A stretch of 64,000 nt of DNA from Caulobacter segnis (lineage in GTDB: Bacteria; Pseudomonadota; Alphaproteobacteria; Caulobacterales; Caulobacteraceae): assembly GCF_019931575.1 (NCBI RefSeq), contig NZ_CP082923.1:3720001-3784000 (forward strand). Direction: 5' to 3'. Under the pieces are notes generated by a model. That model was given only the letters and a program-made list of their open reading frames with translations, did no database searches and was not told the DNA's origin. A program made the position numbers and the translations under genes. Below, piece by piece: positions 24,624 through 33,391 of the stretch; within the stretch, counting starts at the first letter, position 1; the number at the start of each line of letters is the position of its first letter.

Positions 24624-27022
24624 CAGAACGTCCGCTTCAGGGTGGCCCGCCATTCACGCCCCTTGCCGGGAAGCGCGCCGAGGTTGGCGTAGGTGTCGGC
24701 GTCGGGGGTGAAATAGAACTTGTCGAACAGGTTATCGATATTGATCGACACCGCGTAAGGCCCGCGCTGCACATATGCCGAGGCGTTGACCAGGCTGTAG
24801 GCCGGACAATGCACCGCGTTCTGCACCGTGCCCGCCGTGCGGCTGACGTGGCTCACCCCGACCGTCGCCCCGGCCTGGCCCCAGTCGTAGCCTTCGCTGG
24901 TGTAGGTCCCGTACAGGCTGACCACCGACTTGGGGATCAGGGTATAGGCGTAGTCGCCGCTCCGCCCCGGCAAGGACGCGAAGCTCCACACTACATACGA
25001 GCCGCCATAGCCCTGCGCGCCTGTCACGCCGGCGGCATAGGCCGGGATGTACTGGAACGACGTGTCGGGGCCCTTCACCGTCGTGCGCTGGCTGTTGCCC
25101 GCGAAGGTGAAGGACAGGCGCTCTGAGGCCAGCCAGCGAACCTCCAGCTCGACGCCCTTGGCCCGCGTGCCCTGCACGGTCGGCGGCGAGATCGCGCCAG
25201 CGATCTGGGTGCGATTCTGGCGATAGGCGGCCAGCGAGCCGATCAGCGTGCCCTTCAGCAGCTGGAACTTCACCCCGGCCTCGGTCAGGTCCGAGCTGGA
25301 CAGCCACGAGCCGTCGGCCACGAGGTTCGGGGCGACGTCGCCGGCCTGGCTCATCTCCAGCGCCGCGGCCTTGGCGTAGCTGATGTACGGCATCAGCCCG
25401 ATCGGCAGCTTGTAGGTCAGGCTGGCGCTGTACGTGGCCTTGTCGCGGTCGTCCTTCTGCCGGCCGGCCACGACATAGCTGAGGATGCCGGTGTCCTGGC
25501 TCTCGACGTCGTAGTGATCCCAGCGCCCGCCCAGGACGAGGTTCAGCCGGCCGACGTCGATGTCGGAGGTGACGAAGACGCCCGACTGCTTCCACTTGGA
25601 GCGATTGTCGTTCTCCCACTGCACGCCGACACCGCCGGGCTCGTCGTCGAACGGGCTGTCGATGGTGTCGGTGGCTGTGGCGCCGAAGCTGATGTCGCGG
25701 CGGTCCAGGGCGATCAGGCCGCTGTTGTAGCTCTCGCGCCGGCGGCCCTGGAACCAGCGGTGCGAACCGCCGACCAGGGTGCGGGCGTGGACGGCGCCGA
25801 CATCGGTCGGAAAGGCGTAGGTCAGGCGGATTTCGCTGACCTTGGCGTCCACCGCCGAGGGATAGCCGTAACTGACGAAGCGCTTGTTGTCCTGGCGGTC
25901 GTGGAACAGCTGCAGCTTGATCGAGCGATCGCCGCCCAGGTCCTTGGCCAGGTCGAAATAGAGCGTCTGGGTGTTGGTCTTCGAGAAGTCGGCCGGGCTG
26001 ATGTAGACGGTCCGGCGATCGAGCTTCGTCGCGCCCACGCCGGTGTCCAGGGTGTGGGCCGCGTCGCTGCTGGGGAAGCCGTAATAGGCTAGGTAGAGGG
26101 CGCTGGCGTACGGATACGACCCGATCTCGTTGGGGGTAAGCCTGCCGTTGCCGTCGGCGTCCTTCAGCGTCGTGTCGCGGCCGGTGATGTAGGTGCGGTT
26201 GTCGATCAGGTCCTGGGTCAGGCGGTTCCAGCCCGGCGTCTGCACGTCACCGTCCGAGTGAAACACCATGCCGCCAAAGGCCGTGCTCCAGCCGTTCCCG
26301 AGATCAAAGTCGGACGAGACCTCCAGCGTCTGGTGACGCGGATAAATGCCACGATAGTAGCTGTGGCTGTCCTCGGCCTCGCCATAGACCCACACCCCGC
26401 CCTCGGCCTTGCCCAGGGTGACAGGCGCGCCGAACTGGGCGGTGATCAGCTTCTTGTTGTAGCTGCCGAAGGTGGCGGTCACCTCCCCTTCCGGCTGCGC
26501 CAGGAAACGACCCTCGTCGCGGGCGGACTTCGGAATGAAGTTGACCAGACCGCCGACCTTGCCGGCGCCGTAGACCGGGGTCGGCGGGCCGCGCAGGATC
26601 TCGATGCGCGAGGCCCCGCCGATCGGGGTCGAATAGGTGCCGCGGTTCTCCACCCGCTTGAAGCCCCGGAAGTAGTTCTCGGCCAGGGTGCCGCGGATGT
26701 TCAGCGCGCCCGGCACGCCATAGAAACTGGCGGTGTGGGTCCCCGGCGCGACCTTGGTGGCGCCATCCAGGGTCAGGACACCGTAGCGCTCCAGGGTCAG
26801 GTCGCTGACCAGGCTGGCCGAGCGCGGGGTCTCGATCAGCGGCTTGGAAAGGCCGAACACCGTGTCGCTGGGTTGCTTCTCCAGCAGGCCCGCCTTGTCG
26901 CGCGCCACGATCACCACCGCGTCGACCTGATCGGCCACCTGGGTCTCTGCCTGCGCGGCCAGACCGCTCAGCGTGGAGAACGCCAGGACGCTGGCGGAGA
27001 GCAGGACGTGTCTGGACGGCAT
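24623..27022 (-). CDS. TonB-dependent receptor
   Basis: 799-aa outer-membrane receptor. Signal peptide ends near AQAE (residue 26). The plug domain contains PRSASLVSDLTLERYGV and IEILRGPPTPVYGAGKVGG; the barrel ends KGREWRATLKRTF with the C-terminal Phe. The plug layout (PSDTVFGLSKPLIETPRSAS) resembles FhuE/ferrisiderophore-type receptors. An extracellular-loop segment at residues 288-299 is a perfect EF-hand-like loop, DADGNGRLTPNE. It is coupled to an MFS carrier and lies downstream of a GntR-FCD gene. Ligand unknown; siderophore or a small organic compound. Confidence 0.92.
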   Translation of the reverse strand: MPSRHVLLSASVLAFSTLSGLAAQAETQVADQVDAVVIVARDKAGLLEKQPSDTVFGLSKPLIETPRSASLVSDLTLERYGVLTLDGATKVAPGTHTASFYGVPGALNIRGTLAENYFRGFKRVENRGTYSTPIGGASRIEILRGPPTPVYGAGKVGGLVNFIPKSARDEGRFLAQPEGEVTATFGSYNKKLITAQFGAPVTLGKAEGGVWVYGEAEDSHSYYRGIYPRHQTLEVSSDFDLGNGWSTAFGGMVFHSDGDVQTPGWNRLTQDLIDNRTYITGRDTTLKDADGNGRLTPNEIGSYPYASALYLAYYGFPSSDAAHTLDTGVGATKLDRRTVYISPADFSKTNTQTLYFDLAKDLGGDRSIKLQLFHDRQDNKRFVSYGYPSAVDAKVSEIRLTYAFPTDVGAVHARTLVGGSHRWFQGRRRESYNSGLIALDRRDISFGATATDTIDSPFDDEPGGVGVQWENDNRSKWKQSGVFVTSDIDVGRLNLVLGGRWDHYDVESQDTGILSYVVAGRQKDDRDKATYSASLTYKLPIGLMPYISYAKAAALEMSQAGDVAPNLVADGSWLSSSDLTEAGVKFQLLKGTLIGSLAAYRQNRTQIAGAISPPTVQGTRAKGVELEVRWLASERLSFTFAGNSQRTTVKGPDTSFQYIPAYAAGVTGAQGYGGSYVVWSFASLPGRSGDYAYTLIPKSVVSLYGTYTSEGYDWGQAGATVGVSHVSRTAGTVQNAVHCPAYSLVNASAYVQRGPYAVSINIDNLFDKFYFTPDADTYANLGALPGKGREWRATLKRTF

Positions 27023-27102
27023 CGCGATCGAACCTTCACGCCGCCGGACAGGACGCCCCGGCGGTCTTGGTCGCCGATATCTGGTGATCGCTTGATGTTC
27101 GT

Positions 27103-27124
27103 CAAAATGCCATCTGACATTTTA
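27103..27124. promoter_or_regulatory. inverted repeat upstream of the TonB receptor
   Basis: CAAAATGCCA-TC-TGACATTTTA, a 22-bp imperfect palindrome, lies about 80 nt upstream of the receptor ATG and between it and the GntR gene. It is a candidate operator for the neighbouring GntR-FCD protein. Confidence 0.45.
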
Positions 27125-27174
27125 CAAGAGATTATGATGGAGCTGTGGCGAGGAAGCCTCACCTTACACAGCGT

Positions 27175-27906
27175 CTAGGCCGCGCCGACGTGGGGCCTGG
27201 TCTGGGCCTCGGGCTGGACGTTCAGGATGCGCAGCATGGCCTGGCGCGAGGCCTCGGCGTCGCCGCCGGCGATGACGCGGGCGACTTGGCGGTGCTCCTC
27301 GATTTCGTCCATCAGCTCCTGCTCGGTGGCGCCGTTGAACGAGAACACCCAGAAGCGGGCGGCCTTGTGCTGCAAGGGGATCAGGATGCGGGCCAGGGCC
27401 AGGTTGCCCGAGGCCCGCGCCACATGGGCGTGGAAGCGCAGGTCCATGGCCACCAGGGCCGGCAGGTCGCAGGTGCGGGCGGCGTCCTCGCCGTCGGCGA
27501 AGACCTCGTACATCGCCTGGGCCTCGGCCTTGCTGGCGTTCTTCGCCGCCAGGGCCGCGCAGTGCGGCTCGATCAGCACGCGGGCCTCGTAACCCTGGCG
27601 CAGCTCCACCAGATCCAGCGGCGCGACCAGGGTGCCCGAGCGGGCGCGTCGCACGACCAGGCCTTCCAGCGCCAGCCGGCCCAGGGCGTCGCGCACCCCG
27701 GCCAGGCCCGTCTCGTAGCGCGCGGCCAGAGACTGCTCGTCAAGGCGCGCGCCGGCGGGCAGCTCGCCCAGGATCAGGTCCAGCAGGATGCGCTCATAGA
27801 CCTTGGTCTTCTGCAGCTCGGGGGCCCAATCCTCCAGGCCCGACGAATTGGCCACGTCCAGCACCAGCGTGCGGCCGGCGGTCGATTTCAGCGAAGGCGA
27901 GGCCAT
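27175..27906 (-). CDS. GntR family regulator, FCD domain
   Basis: 243 aa. N-terminal winged helix of GntR type (about residues 38-95: YERILLDLILGELPAGARLD, then RYETGLAGVRDALGRLALEG). The C-terminal all-helical FCD domain has the metal/ligand His positions in MDLRFHAHVARASGN. It lies upstream of the TonB receptor/MFS pair on the same strand and probably controls it and itself; palindromes occur both before its own start (27941-27954) and before the receptor (27103-27124). FCD regulators commonly sense small carboxylates. Confidence 0.9.
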   Translation of the reverse strand: MASPSLKSTAGRTLVLDVANSSGLEDWAPELQKTKVYERILLDLILGELPAGARLDEQSLAARYETGLAGVRDALGRLALEGLVVRRARSGTLVAPLDLVELRQGYEARVLIEPHCAALAAKNASKAEAQAMYEVFADGEDAARTCDLPALVAMDLRFHAHVARASGNLALARILIPLQHKAARFWVFSFNGATEQELMDEIEEHRQVARVIAGGDAEASRQAMLRILNVQPEAQTRPHVGAA

Positions 27907-27940
27907 GGAGCGTCCGTGTGCAGCGGTCGCTGATAGGTAA

Positions 27941-27954
27941 TCTGAAATTTCAGA
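27941..27954. promoter_or_regulatory. perfect 14-bp palindrome upstream of the GntR gene
   Basis: TCTGAAATTTCAGA, 35 nt before the GntR start and in the short gap after metQ. It is a candidate autoregulatory operator. Confidence 0.5.
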
Positions 27955-27966
27955 CCATGCCAGTCG

Positions 27967-28773
27967 TTAGAACGCCGGCAACACCGCGCCGGCGTACTTC
28001 TGCTCGATGAACGCCTTGACCTCGGGCGTGGTCAGGGCCGCCTCCAGCTTCTTGACGCGCGGGTCGTCCTTGTTGTCCGCGCGGCCGACCAGGTAGTTCA
28101 CATACGGGCTGGTCTTGTCCTCGATGACCAGGGCGTCCTTGGCCGGGTTCAGCTTGGCGTCGAGCGCGTAGTTGGTGTTGATCACCGCCAGGTCGACCTG
28201 GTTCAGCACGCGCGGCAGGGCCGGCGCCTCCAGCTCCTTGAACTTCAGGTTCTTCGGATTGCTGGTGATGTCCTTGACCGTCGAGAGGGCGTTGTTGGGG
28301 TCCTTCAGGCCGATGACGCCGTTCTTGGCCAGCAGGATCAGCGAGCGGCCCTCGGTGCTACCGTCGTTGGGAATGGCCACCGTGGCGCCGTCCGGCAGCT
28401 CGCCGATCGTCTTCCACTTTGCCGAATAGGCGCCGATCGGCTCGACATGGACGCCCAGCAGCGGGATTAGAGCCGTGCCCTTCTGGCGATTGAAGTCCTC
28501 CAGATAGGGCAGCGTCTGGAAGTAGTTCACGTCGATGCGCTTCTCGGCGACCTGGGTGTTGGGCTGGACGTAGTCGTTGAAGACCTTGATCTCCAGCTTC
28601 AGCCCCTCGGCGGCCAGCTTCGGCTTGATGAACTCCAGCACCTCGGCGTGGGGGATGGCCGTGGCGGCCACGGTCAGCGTGTCGGGCGCGCTGGCCTTGG
28701 GCGCTTTCGGGCCACAGGCGGCCAGGGTCATGGCGGCGAGGCCTAGAACGAGAAAAGCGCGGCGGGCGACCAT
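27967..28773 (-). CDS. metQ: methionine ABC transporter substrate-binding lipoprotein
   Basis: About 268-aa NlpA/MetQ family lipoprotein anchored in the inner membrane. The start at GTG/ATG 28773 (MVARRAFLVLGLAAMTLAAC) gives a lipobox LAAC with Cys20; ATG 28785 in the same frame is the alternative, but GGAG sits 6 nt before 28773. Family features: VFNDYVQPNTQVAEKRIDVN, YFQTLPYLEDFN, VAIPNDGSTEGRSLILL and DLAVINTNYAL. It should feed MetNI, but metNI lie about 0.75 kb away with two small genes in between. Confidence 0.92.
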   Translation of the reverse strand: MVARRAFLVLGLAAMTLAACGPKAPKASAPDTLTVAATAIPHAEVLEFIKPKLAAEGLKLEIKVFNDYVQPNTQVAEKRIDVNYFQTLPYLEDFNRQKGTALIPLLGVHVEPIGAYSAKWKTIGELPDGATVAIPNDGSTEGRSLILLAKNGVIGLKDPNNALSTVKDITSNPKNLKFKELEAPALPRVLNQVDLAVINTNYALDAKLNPAKDALVIEDKTSPYVNYLVGRADNKDDPRVKKLEAALTTPEVKAFIEQKYAGAVLPAF

Positions 28774-28830
28774 GAACGGCTCCATAAGGCGATCAGACGG
28801 GTAGGGTTTTGCCCTGTCGGCGGCTCTGGA

Positions 28831-28845
28831 GGAAATCAGATTTCC
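28831..28845. promoter_or_regulatory. palindrome upstream of metQ
   Basis: GGAAATC-A-GATTTCC, 58 nt before the metQ start. Its reverse strand shares AATCTGA with the palindrome before the GntR gene. Confidence 0.4.
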
Positions 28846-28901
28846 TGGGAGGGCGTTAGCCATCGCTTGACCGCGCCCGCGAACAGGCGGCTTGGATGGG
28901 G

Positions 28902-29150
28902 ATGGCCAAGGAAACCGTCCACATCGTGCAAGCCTATGTCGCCGGACGCGGCAAGGGCCTGAAGGCCGAGCAGCAGATCGGCTGCAAGACCGCCGAGGAG
29001 GCGCGCCGCAAGGCCGAGCGTCTGGCGCCGCTGCGCGAAGGCGTCGTCGCCTTCTCGGCCAGCGCCGACGTCGAACTGGGCGACTACGACGAGAACCCGG
29101 ACATCCTGTTCAAGGCCGGCCGGTTGCCGTTCCCGTTCGACCAGGCCTAG
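28902..29150 (+). CDS. conserved small protein of unknown function
   Basis: 82-aa cytosolic protein (MAKETVHIVQAYVAGRGKGL, then KAEQQIGCKTAEEARRKAER). The repeated charged helix and the closing DVELGDYDENPDILFKAGRL do not match a family I recognise. The start at ATG 28902 is chosen over 28896. It is oriented against its neighbours and lies between metQ and the 29147-29509 gene, whose stop it overlaps by 4 nt. Confidence 0.7.
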   Translation: MAKETVHIVQAYVAGRGKGLKAEQQIGCKTAEEARRKAERLAPLREGVVAFSASADVELGDYDENPDILFKAGRLPFPFDQA

Positions 29151-29509
29151 TCCTCGTCGTTGGCCGCTTCGGGCGCGTCGGGCAGGCCGTGGATGATCCA
29201 GCTGGCCACGAAGTCGGGCTTGTCGCCGGCCAGGGTGGTGACGCCCGGCTCGGCCGCCTGGATGGCCGAGGTCTGGGGCGGCAGGGTGTAGGTGTCGCCG
29301 TCGTGCTCGCCGAGGAGGTCCAGCACGATGCCCTCGTCCTCGGTCGCGTCGATGACCACACCGAAGAACTGCTGGCGCTCCTGCACCTCGCCATCGTCGT
29401 CGAGGAAGGTCAGGTTCATCAGCAGGGTCTTGCCCAGCAGGCCCTTGGCGAAGGCGGGGTCCCAATGAACGCTTTCGAGCGCGTCCGTCTGGTCGATGTC
29501 GTCGGTCAT
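29147..29509 (-). CDS. conserved acidic protein of unknown function
   Basis: 120-aa acidic cytosolic protein (MTDDIDQTDALESVHWDPAF, with LLMNLTFLDDDGEVQERQQF and DGDTYTLPPQTSAIQAAEPG). It begins 7 nt after metI on the same strand, so it is the third gene of a metN-metI operon where metQ would be expected. No known family; its position suggests, weakly, a link to methionine uptake. Confidence 0.75.
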   Translation of the reverse strand: MTDDIDQTDALESVHWDPAFAKGLLGKTLLMNLTFLDDDGEVQERQQFFGVVIDATEDEGIVLDLLGEHDGDTYTLPPQTSAIQAAEPGVTTLAGDKPDFVASWIIHGLPDAPEAANDED

Positions 29510-29516
29510 GGAAGCT

Positions 29517-30170
29517 CTATTTGTGGGAAACCCGGCGAACCACCGCGTCGCCGATCATCTGCAGCACCTGCACCAGCACCAGCATCAGGATGACGGTCAC
29601 GATCATGACGTCGGTCTGGAAGCGCTGGTAGCCGAAGCGGATGGCCAGGTCGCCCAGGCCGCCGGCCCCGACCACCCCGGCCATGGCGGTGTAGGACACC
29701 AGGGCGATGGCGGTGACGGTCGCGGCGGCGATCAGACCCGGCAGCGCCTCGGGCAGCAGCGCGCCCAGCACCACCTGACGCCGCTTGGCGCCCATGGCGA
29801 AGCTGGCCTCGATCACGCCCTTGTCCACCTCGCGCAGGGCGGTCTCCACCAGACGCGCGAAGAATGGCGCCGCGCCCGCCACCAGCGGCGGGATGGCGCC
29901 GGCCACGCCCAGCGAGGTGCCGACCAGGGCCACGGTCAGCGGGATCATCACGATCAACAGGATCACGAAGGGCACCGAGCGCAGCACGTTGACCAGCAGC
30001 GACAGCACGCCGTTGGCCAGGCGGCTTTGCAGCATCTGGCCCTTTCCAGTCAGAAACAGGATCACGCCCAGCGGCAGGCCCAGCAGGACGGTCAGGATCA
30101 TCGAGCCGCCCAGCATCGCCAGGGTGTCGAGCGTGGCCTGGCCGATCTCGGCCCAGTCGATGTTTTCCAT
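29517..30170 (-). CDS. metI: methionine ABC transporter permease
   Basis: 217-aa inner-membrane permease with five to six spans. The ABC permease EAA-type loop is EALPGLIAAATVTAIALVS, and VNVLRSVPFVILLIVMIPLT and IRFGYQRFQTDVM are typical of MetI. ATG 30170 overlaps the metN stop by one base (TGATG), so it is translationally coupled. Confidence 0.95.
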   Translation of the reverse strand: MENIDWAEIGQATLDTLAMLGGSMILTVLLGLPLGVILFLTGKGQMLQSRLANGVLSLLVNVLRSVPFVILLIVMIPLTVALVGTSLGVAGAIPPLVAGAAPFFARLVETALREVDKGVIEASFAMGAKRRQVVLGALLPEALPGLIAAATVTAIALVSYTAMAGVVGAGGLGDLAIRFGYQRFQTDVMIVTVILMLVLVQVLQMIGDAVVRRVSHK

Positions 30171-31177
30171 CAGGGACGCTCCCCGCTCAGATCGTCCACG
30201 CGGACGCCGGCCGCCTGGAACTGGGCGATGGCGGCGGCGACGTCGCCGCCGGTCAAGGCCAGGGTCAGCTGGCCGTAGGGCGTCTCGCGCAGGCGATGGA
30301 TGCGGCCGCCCAGGATCGAATAGTCGACGCCGGTCGCGCGGGCGACCTCGCCCAGCACCGGCTTGTAAGTCGCCTCGCCCTGGAAGGTCAGGCGCACGAC
30401 ACGACCGTCGAAGCCAGGCGCGCTGACGACCTCGCCGTCCGCCTCGCTGACGAAGCGGCGGGCCGTGTCGCTGGTCGGATGCAGGAAGACGTCCTCGACC
30501 GGACCTTCTTCGACCACGCGGCCAGCCTCCAGCACGGCGACGCGGTCGCAGACGCGGCGGACCACGTCCATCTCGTGGGTGATCAGCACGATGGTCAAGC
30601 CGAGCTCGCGGTTCAGGCCCGAGATCAGGTCCAGGATCTGCTCGGTGGTCTCGGGATCAAGGGCGCTTGTGGCCTCGTCGCACAGCAGGATCTTGGGACC
30701 GGTGGCCAAGGCCCGGGCGATGCCGACCCGCTGCTTCTGGCCGCCCGACAGCTGGGCCGGGAACTTGTTGGCGTGCTCCGAGAGACCGACACGCTCCAGC
30801 AGCTCGGCCGTGCGCGCCTTGACCTCGGCGGCCGGGCGGCCGGCCAGCTTCAGCGGGAAAGCGACGTTCTGAGCGACGGTCTTGCCCGACAGCAGGTTGA
30901 AGTGCTGGAAGATCATCCCAACCCGGCGGCGCAGGGCCCGCAGGCCCTCGACGCCCAGGGCCGCCACGTCGTCGCCGTCGACGATCACCTTGCCGCCGGT
31001 CGGCGTCTCCAGGCCGTTGATCAGCCGGATCAGGGTCGACTTGCCCGCGCCCGAGGCGCCGATCACGCCGAACACCTCGCCGGCCTTCACCGACAGCGAG
31101 ACCCCGCCGAGGGCCGCGTGCCCCCCCGGCCCTTTGGCGGCTGCATAGGTCTTGGAAACGGCCTCGAAGGCGATCAC
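30170..31177 (-). CDS. metN: methionine ABC transporter ATP-binding protein
   Basis: 335 aa. ABC ATPase domain with Walker [10 protein letters not shown] (about residues 38-46), Q-loop [20 protein letters not shown], signature [15 protein letters not shown] and Walker [14 protein letters not shown]. The C-terminal NIL domain (about residues 260-335), which binds methionine and gives trans-inhibition, is present ([20 protein letters not shown]). No SAM riboswitch was recognised upstream. Confidence 0.95.
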   Translation of the reverse strand: MIAFEAVSKTYAAAKGPGGHAALGGVSLSVKAGEVFGVIGASGAGKSTLIRLINGLETPTGGKVIVDGDDVAALGVEGLRALRRRVGMIFQHFNLLSGKTVAQNVAFPLKLAGRPAAEVKARTAELLERVGLSEHANKFPAQLSGGQKQRVGIARALATGPKILLCDEATSALDPETTEQILDLISGLNRELGLTIVLITHEMDVVRRVCDRVAVLEAGRVVEEGPVEDVFLHPTSDTARRFVSEADGEVVSAPGFDGRVVRLTFQGEATYKPVLGEVARATGVDYSILGGRIHRLRETPYGQLTLALTGGDVAAAIAQFQAAGVRVDDLSGERP

Positions 31178-31195
31178 GTCTAGGGTCCTGTGAAT

Positions 31196-31222
31196 GGGGA
31201 GCGCTGCACTTAGGCGCTCCCC
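31196..31222 (-). terminator. hairpin between the amidohydrolase and metN
   Basis: Nine-bp arms GGGGAGCGC (31196-31204) and GCGCTCCCC (31214-31222). It lies 19 nt before the metN start and 27 nt past the upstream... neighbouring amidohydrolase stop at 31250 is transcribed away from it only if read on the minus strand, where the hairpin falls between that stop and metN. It lacks a T-run, so partial read-through into metNI is possible. Confidence 0.5.
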
Positions 31223-31249
31223 GTCCGATAGTCGAGGCTCTGGTGGCCC

Positions 31250-32539
31250 TCAGGGCTGCTTGACCACCGCGCCGCCCTTCATCACGAACACCGGCTTTTC
31301 CAGGACTGTCACGTCGGCCAGCGGGTCCCCCGCCACCGCGATGATGTCGCCGAAGCGGCCGACAGCGACCTGGCCGACGTCCTTGCTCCAGCCCAGGGCC
31401 TCGGCGGCGGTCACGGTCGCCGACTGGATCGCCTGCAGGGGCGTCGCGCCATAGCGGACCATGACCGCAAACTGCTTGGCGTTGTCGCCGTGCGGATAGA
31501 CCCCGGCGTCGGTGCCGTAGATCATCTTCACACCGGCCTTCAGCGCCTTCTTGAAGTTCTGGCGCTGGACCTCGCCGATATCGCGGTCCTTGCGCAGATT
31601 GTCCTCCAGCACGCCGTTCTTCTTGCCCTCGGCCTGGGTGTAGTCGGTGTTGTAGATGTCCATCGAGAAGTAGGTCCCGTGCTGGACCGCCAGCTTGATC
31701 CCCTCGTCGTCGACCAGGCTGGCGTGCTCGATGGTGTCGATGCCGGCCTTGATCGCCTCGCGGATGCCGGCCGCGCCGTGGGCGTGGGCGGCGACCTTCA
31801 GCCCGGCCATGTGAGCCTCGTCAGCCACGGCGTGCATCTCGTCATAGGTCAGCTGCTGCTGGCCCGGCTCGTCGCCGCGCGAGAACACCCCGCCCGTCGC
31901 GCAGATCTTGATCACCTGGGCGCCGTACTTCTTGAGCGTGCGGACGACCTTCCGCGCCTCGTCGGGACTGTCGATGTTGTAGGGGCTCTTCTGGTCCATC
32001 GACGGCGGGAAGAAGGTCGAGTCGCAGTGACCGCCGGTCGCCCCGATCGCCCAGGTCGCCGTGACCACGCGCGGCCCGATCACGTAGCCGGCGTCGATCG
32101 CCTCGCGCAGGCCCACGTCGTCGAAGTCGGCCGAGCCGACATTGCGGATGGTGGTGAAACCGGCCTCCAACGTCTTCTTGGCGTTGGCCACCTGGACCAC
32201 GCTCCAGAAGCGGTCGCCGTACTGAAGGCTGTTGTAGCCACCCACCTCGGCCAGGCCGTCGATATGGGTGTGCATGTCGATCAGGCCAGGCAGCAGGGTC
32301 GCGCCCGGCAGGTCGACGACCGTGGCGCCGGCGGGCGCGGCGTCGCCCTTCTTGCCAATGCTGGTGATGCGGCCGTCGGTGACGATCACCAGCGGGTTGT
32401 CGACATACTTGCCCGTGGTCACATCCAACAGGCGGGCGGCGCTGACGGCCTCCACCTGAGCCGCGTTCGCCGCGCCGGCCGCCGACACGCCGGCCAGCAG
32501 CCCCGCCGTCAAGGCCACGGCCTTCAATCCCTCACCCAT
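31250..32539 (-). CDS. secreted amidohydrolase (COG1228 prolidase/carboxypeptidase type)
   Basis: 429-aa metal-dependent hydrolase starting at ATG 32539 (MGEGLKAVALTAGLLAGVSA, a signal peptide ending near ANA). The metal site of the amidohydrolase fold is complete: DMHTHID (His90/His92), the carboxylated Lys in QVIKICATGG, His in AAHAHGAAG, His in IEHASL and Asp in YGTDAGV. Established knowledge: a Caulobacter enzyme of this group (Cc2672) is a carboxypeptidase for peptides ending in Arg/Lys, so a periplasmic peptidase role is likely here. GGATGGGGA gives the ribosome site and excludes the ATG nine codons upstream. Confidence 0.88.
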   Translation of the reverse strand: MGEGLKAVALTAGLLAGVSAAGAANAAQVEAVSAARLLDVTTGKYVDNPLVIVTDGRITSIGKKGDAAPAGATVVDLPGATLLPGLIDMHTHIDGLAEVGGYNSLQYGDRFWSVVQVANAKKTLEAGFTTIRNVGSADFDDVGLREAIDAGYVIGPRVVTATWAIGATGGHCDSTFFPPSMDQKSPYNIDSPDEARKVVRTLKKYGAQVIKICATGGVFSRGDEPGQQQLTYDEMHAVADEAHMAGLKVAAHAHGAAGIREAIKAGIDTIEHASLVDDEGIKLAVQHGTYFSMDIYNTDYTQAEGKKNGVLEDNLRKDRDIGEVQRQNFKKALKAGVKMIYGTDAGVYPHGDNAKQFAVMVRYGATPLQAIQSATVTAAEALGWSKDVGQVAVGRFGDIIAVAGDPLADVTVLEKPVFVMKGGAVVKQP

Positions 32540-32793
32540 CGATCGTCCCCATCCAAGATTGCGCACGGCGACGCTAGCACGGCGCGGGCGGTCGTCGAGC
32601 GCCCGTTAACGGATCCGGGAACGCCGGCCACGTGACCATCACGCAACAGAGCGAGCCCACTTCAAAAGCTCTACCACACAATTGTTGAATGGTCGGGGAA
32701 CCGACACAGCAAAACTTCGCTAACCATCTAGTTTCCTCCCGAGTAACTTGACCACAAGACCAACTACTCGATCAGATCTATGGAGAGTTAGAC

Positions 32794-33309
32794 ATGCTGA
32801 ATAGCAAAGCTATTCTGGTGACGGCCGCGCTCGGCCTCACGCTTGGCGGCGCCTCCGCCGCCCTGGCCCGCGCCGACGGGCAGACTCTGTCGGATAAGGC
32901 CCAGTACGAACTGGCCCAGGGCAACTACTGGATGGCCACCAACCTGCAAAAGCGCGTGGTCGCCGAGGCCCCGACGGTGGTGAACCGCTTCAACCTGGCC
33001 ACCGCCTATCAGCAGACCGGCCGCCTGAACACGGCCAAGACCTACTACCAGGCCCTGTCGACCGAGGGTGAAGGCGTCGGCATGGAGCAAGGCTGGCGCA
33101 GCCGCAACTTCGACGTCGGCATGACTTCGGCCGACCGCCTGCTCTATATCGACTGGCTCCAGAACGGCGCGACGCGTCGCTCGGGCGCGGTCGCGGCCGG
33201 CGAAGCGGCGACCAACGTGTCCGCCACCGTCGGCGGCAACGGCGACGCCGAGGTCACCGACGAACAGGCCCGCGCCCTGGACCGCCAGGCCCGCGCGGCG
33301 ATTCGCTAA
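32794..33309 (+). CDS. secreted TPR-like protein
   Basis: 171 aa. Signal peptide MLNSKAILVTAALGLTLGGA cleaved near ALA|RADG. The mature part has one or two TPR-like helical pairs: KAQYELAQGNYWMATNLQKR and VVNRFNLATAYQQTGRLNTA, then KTYYQAL. A Gly/Ala-rich tail follows (AVAAGEAATNVSATVGGNGD). GGAGAG precedes ATG 32794. Probably periplasmic, scaffold or cell-envelope role; not recognised further. Confidence 0.85.
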   Translation: MLNSKAILVTAALGLTLGGASAALARADGQTLSDKAQYELAQGNYWMATNLQKRVVAEAPTVVNRFNLATAYQQTGRLNTAKTYYQALSTEGEGVGMEQGWRSRNFDVGMTSADRLLYIDWLQNGATRRSGAVAAGEAATNVSATVGGNGDAEVTDEQARALDRQARAAIR

Positions 33310-33318
33310 GCCATCCGC

Positions 33319-33360
33319 CTCCTCGACCCCAGCCGACCCGATGGTCATGGGGTCGAGGAG
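33319..33360 (+). terminator. hairpin after the TPR-like gene
   Basis: Perfect 12-bp arms CTCCTCGACCCC (33319-33330) and GGGGTCGAGGAG (33349-33360), 18-nt loop, between convergent genes. No T-run. Confidence 0.55.
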
Positions 33361-33391
33361 ATGACGCAATCGCTGGTCGCGCGCGAAGCCC

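Noticed and set aside
31178..31249. SAM riboswitch before metN
   Set aside because: The gap is short, holds only a simple hairpin and shows none of the conserved SAM-II core that I know.
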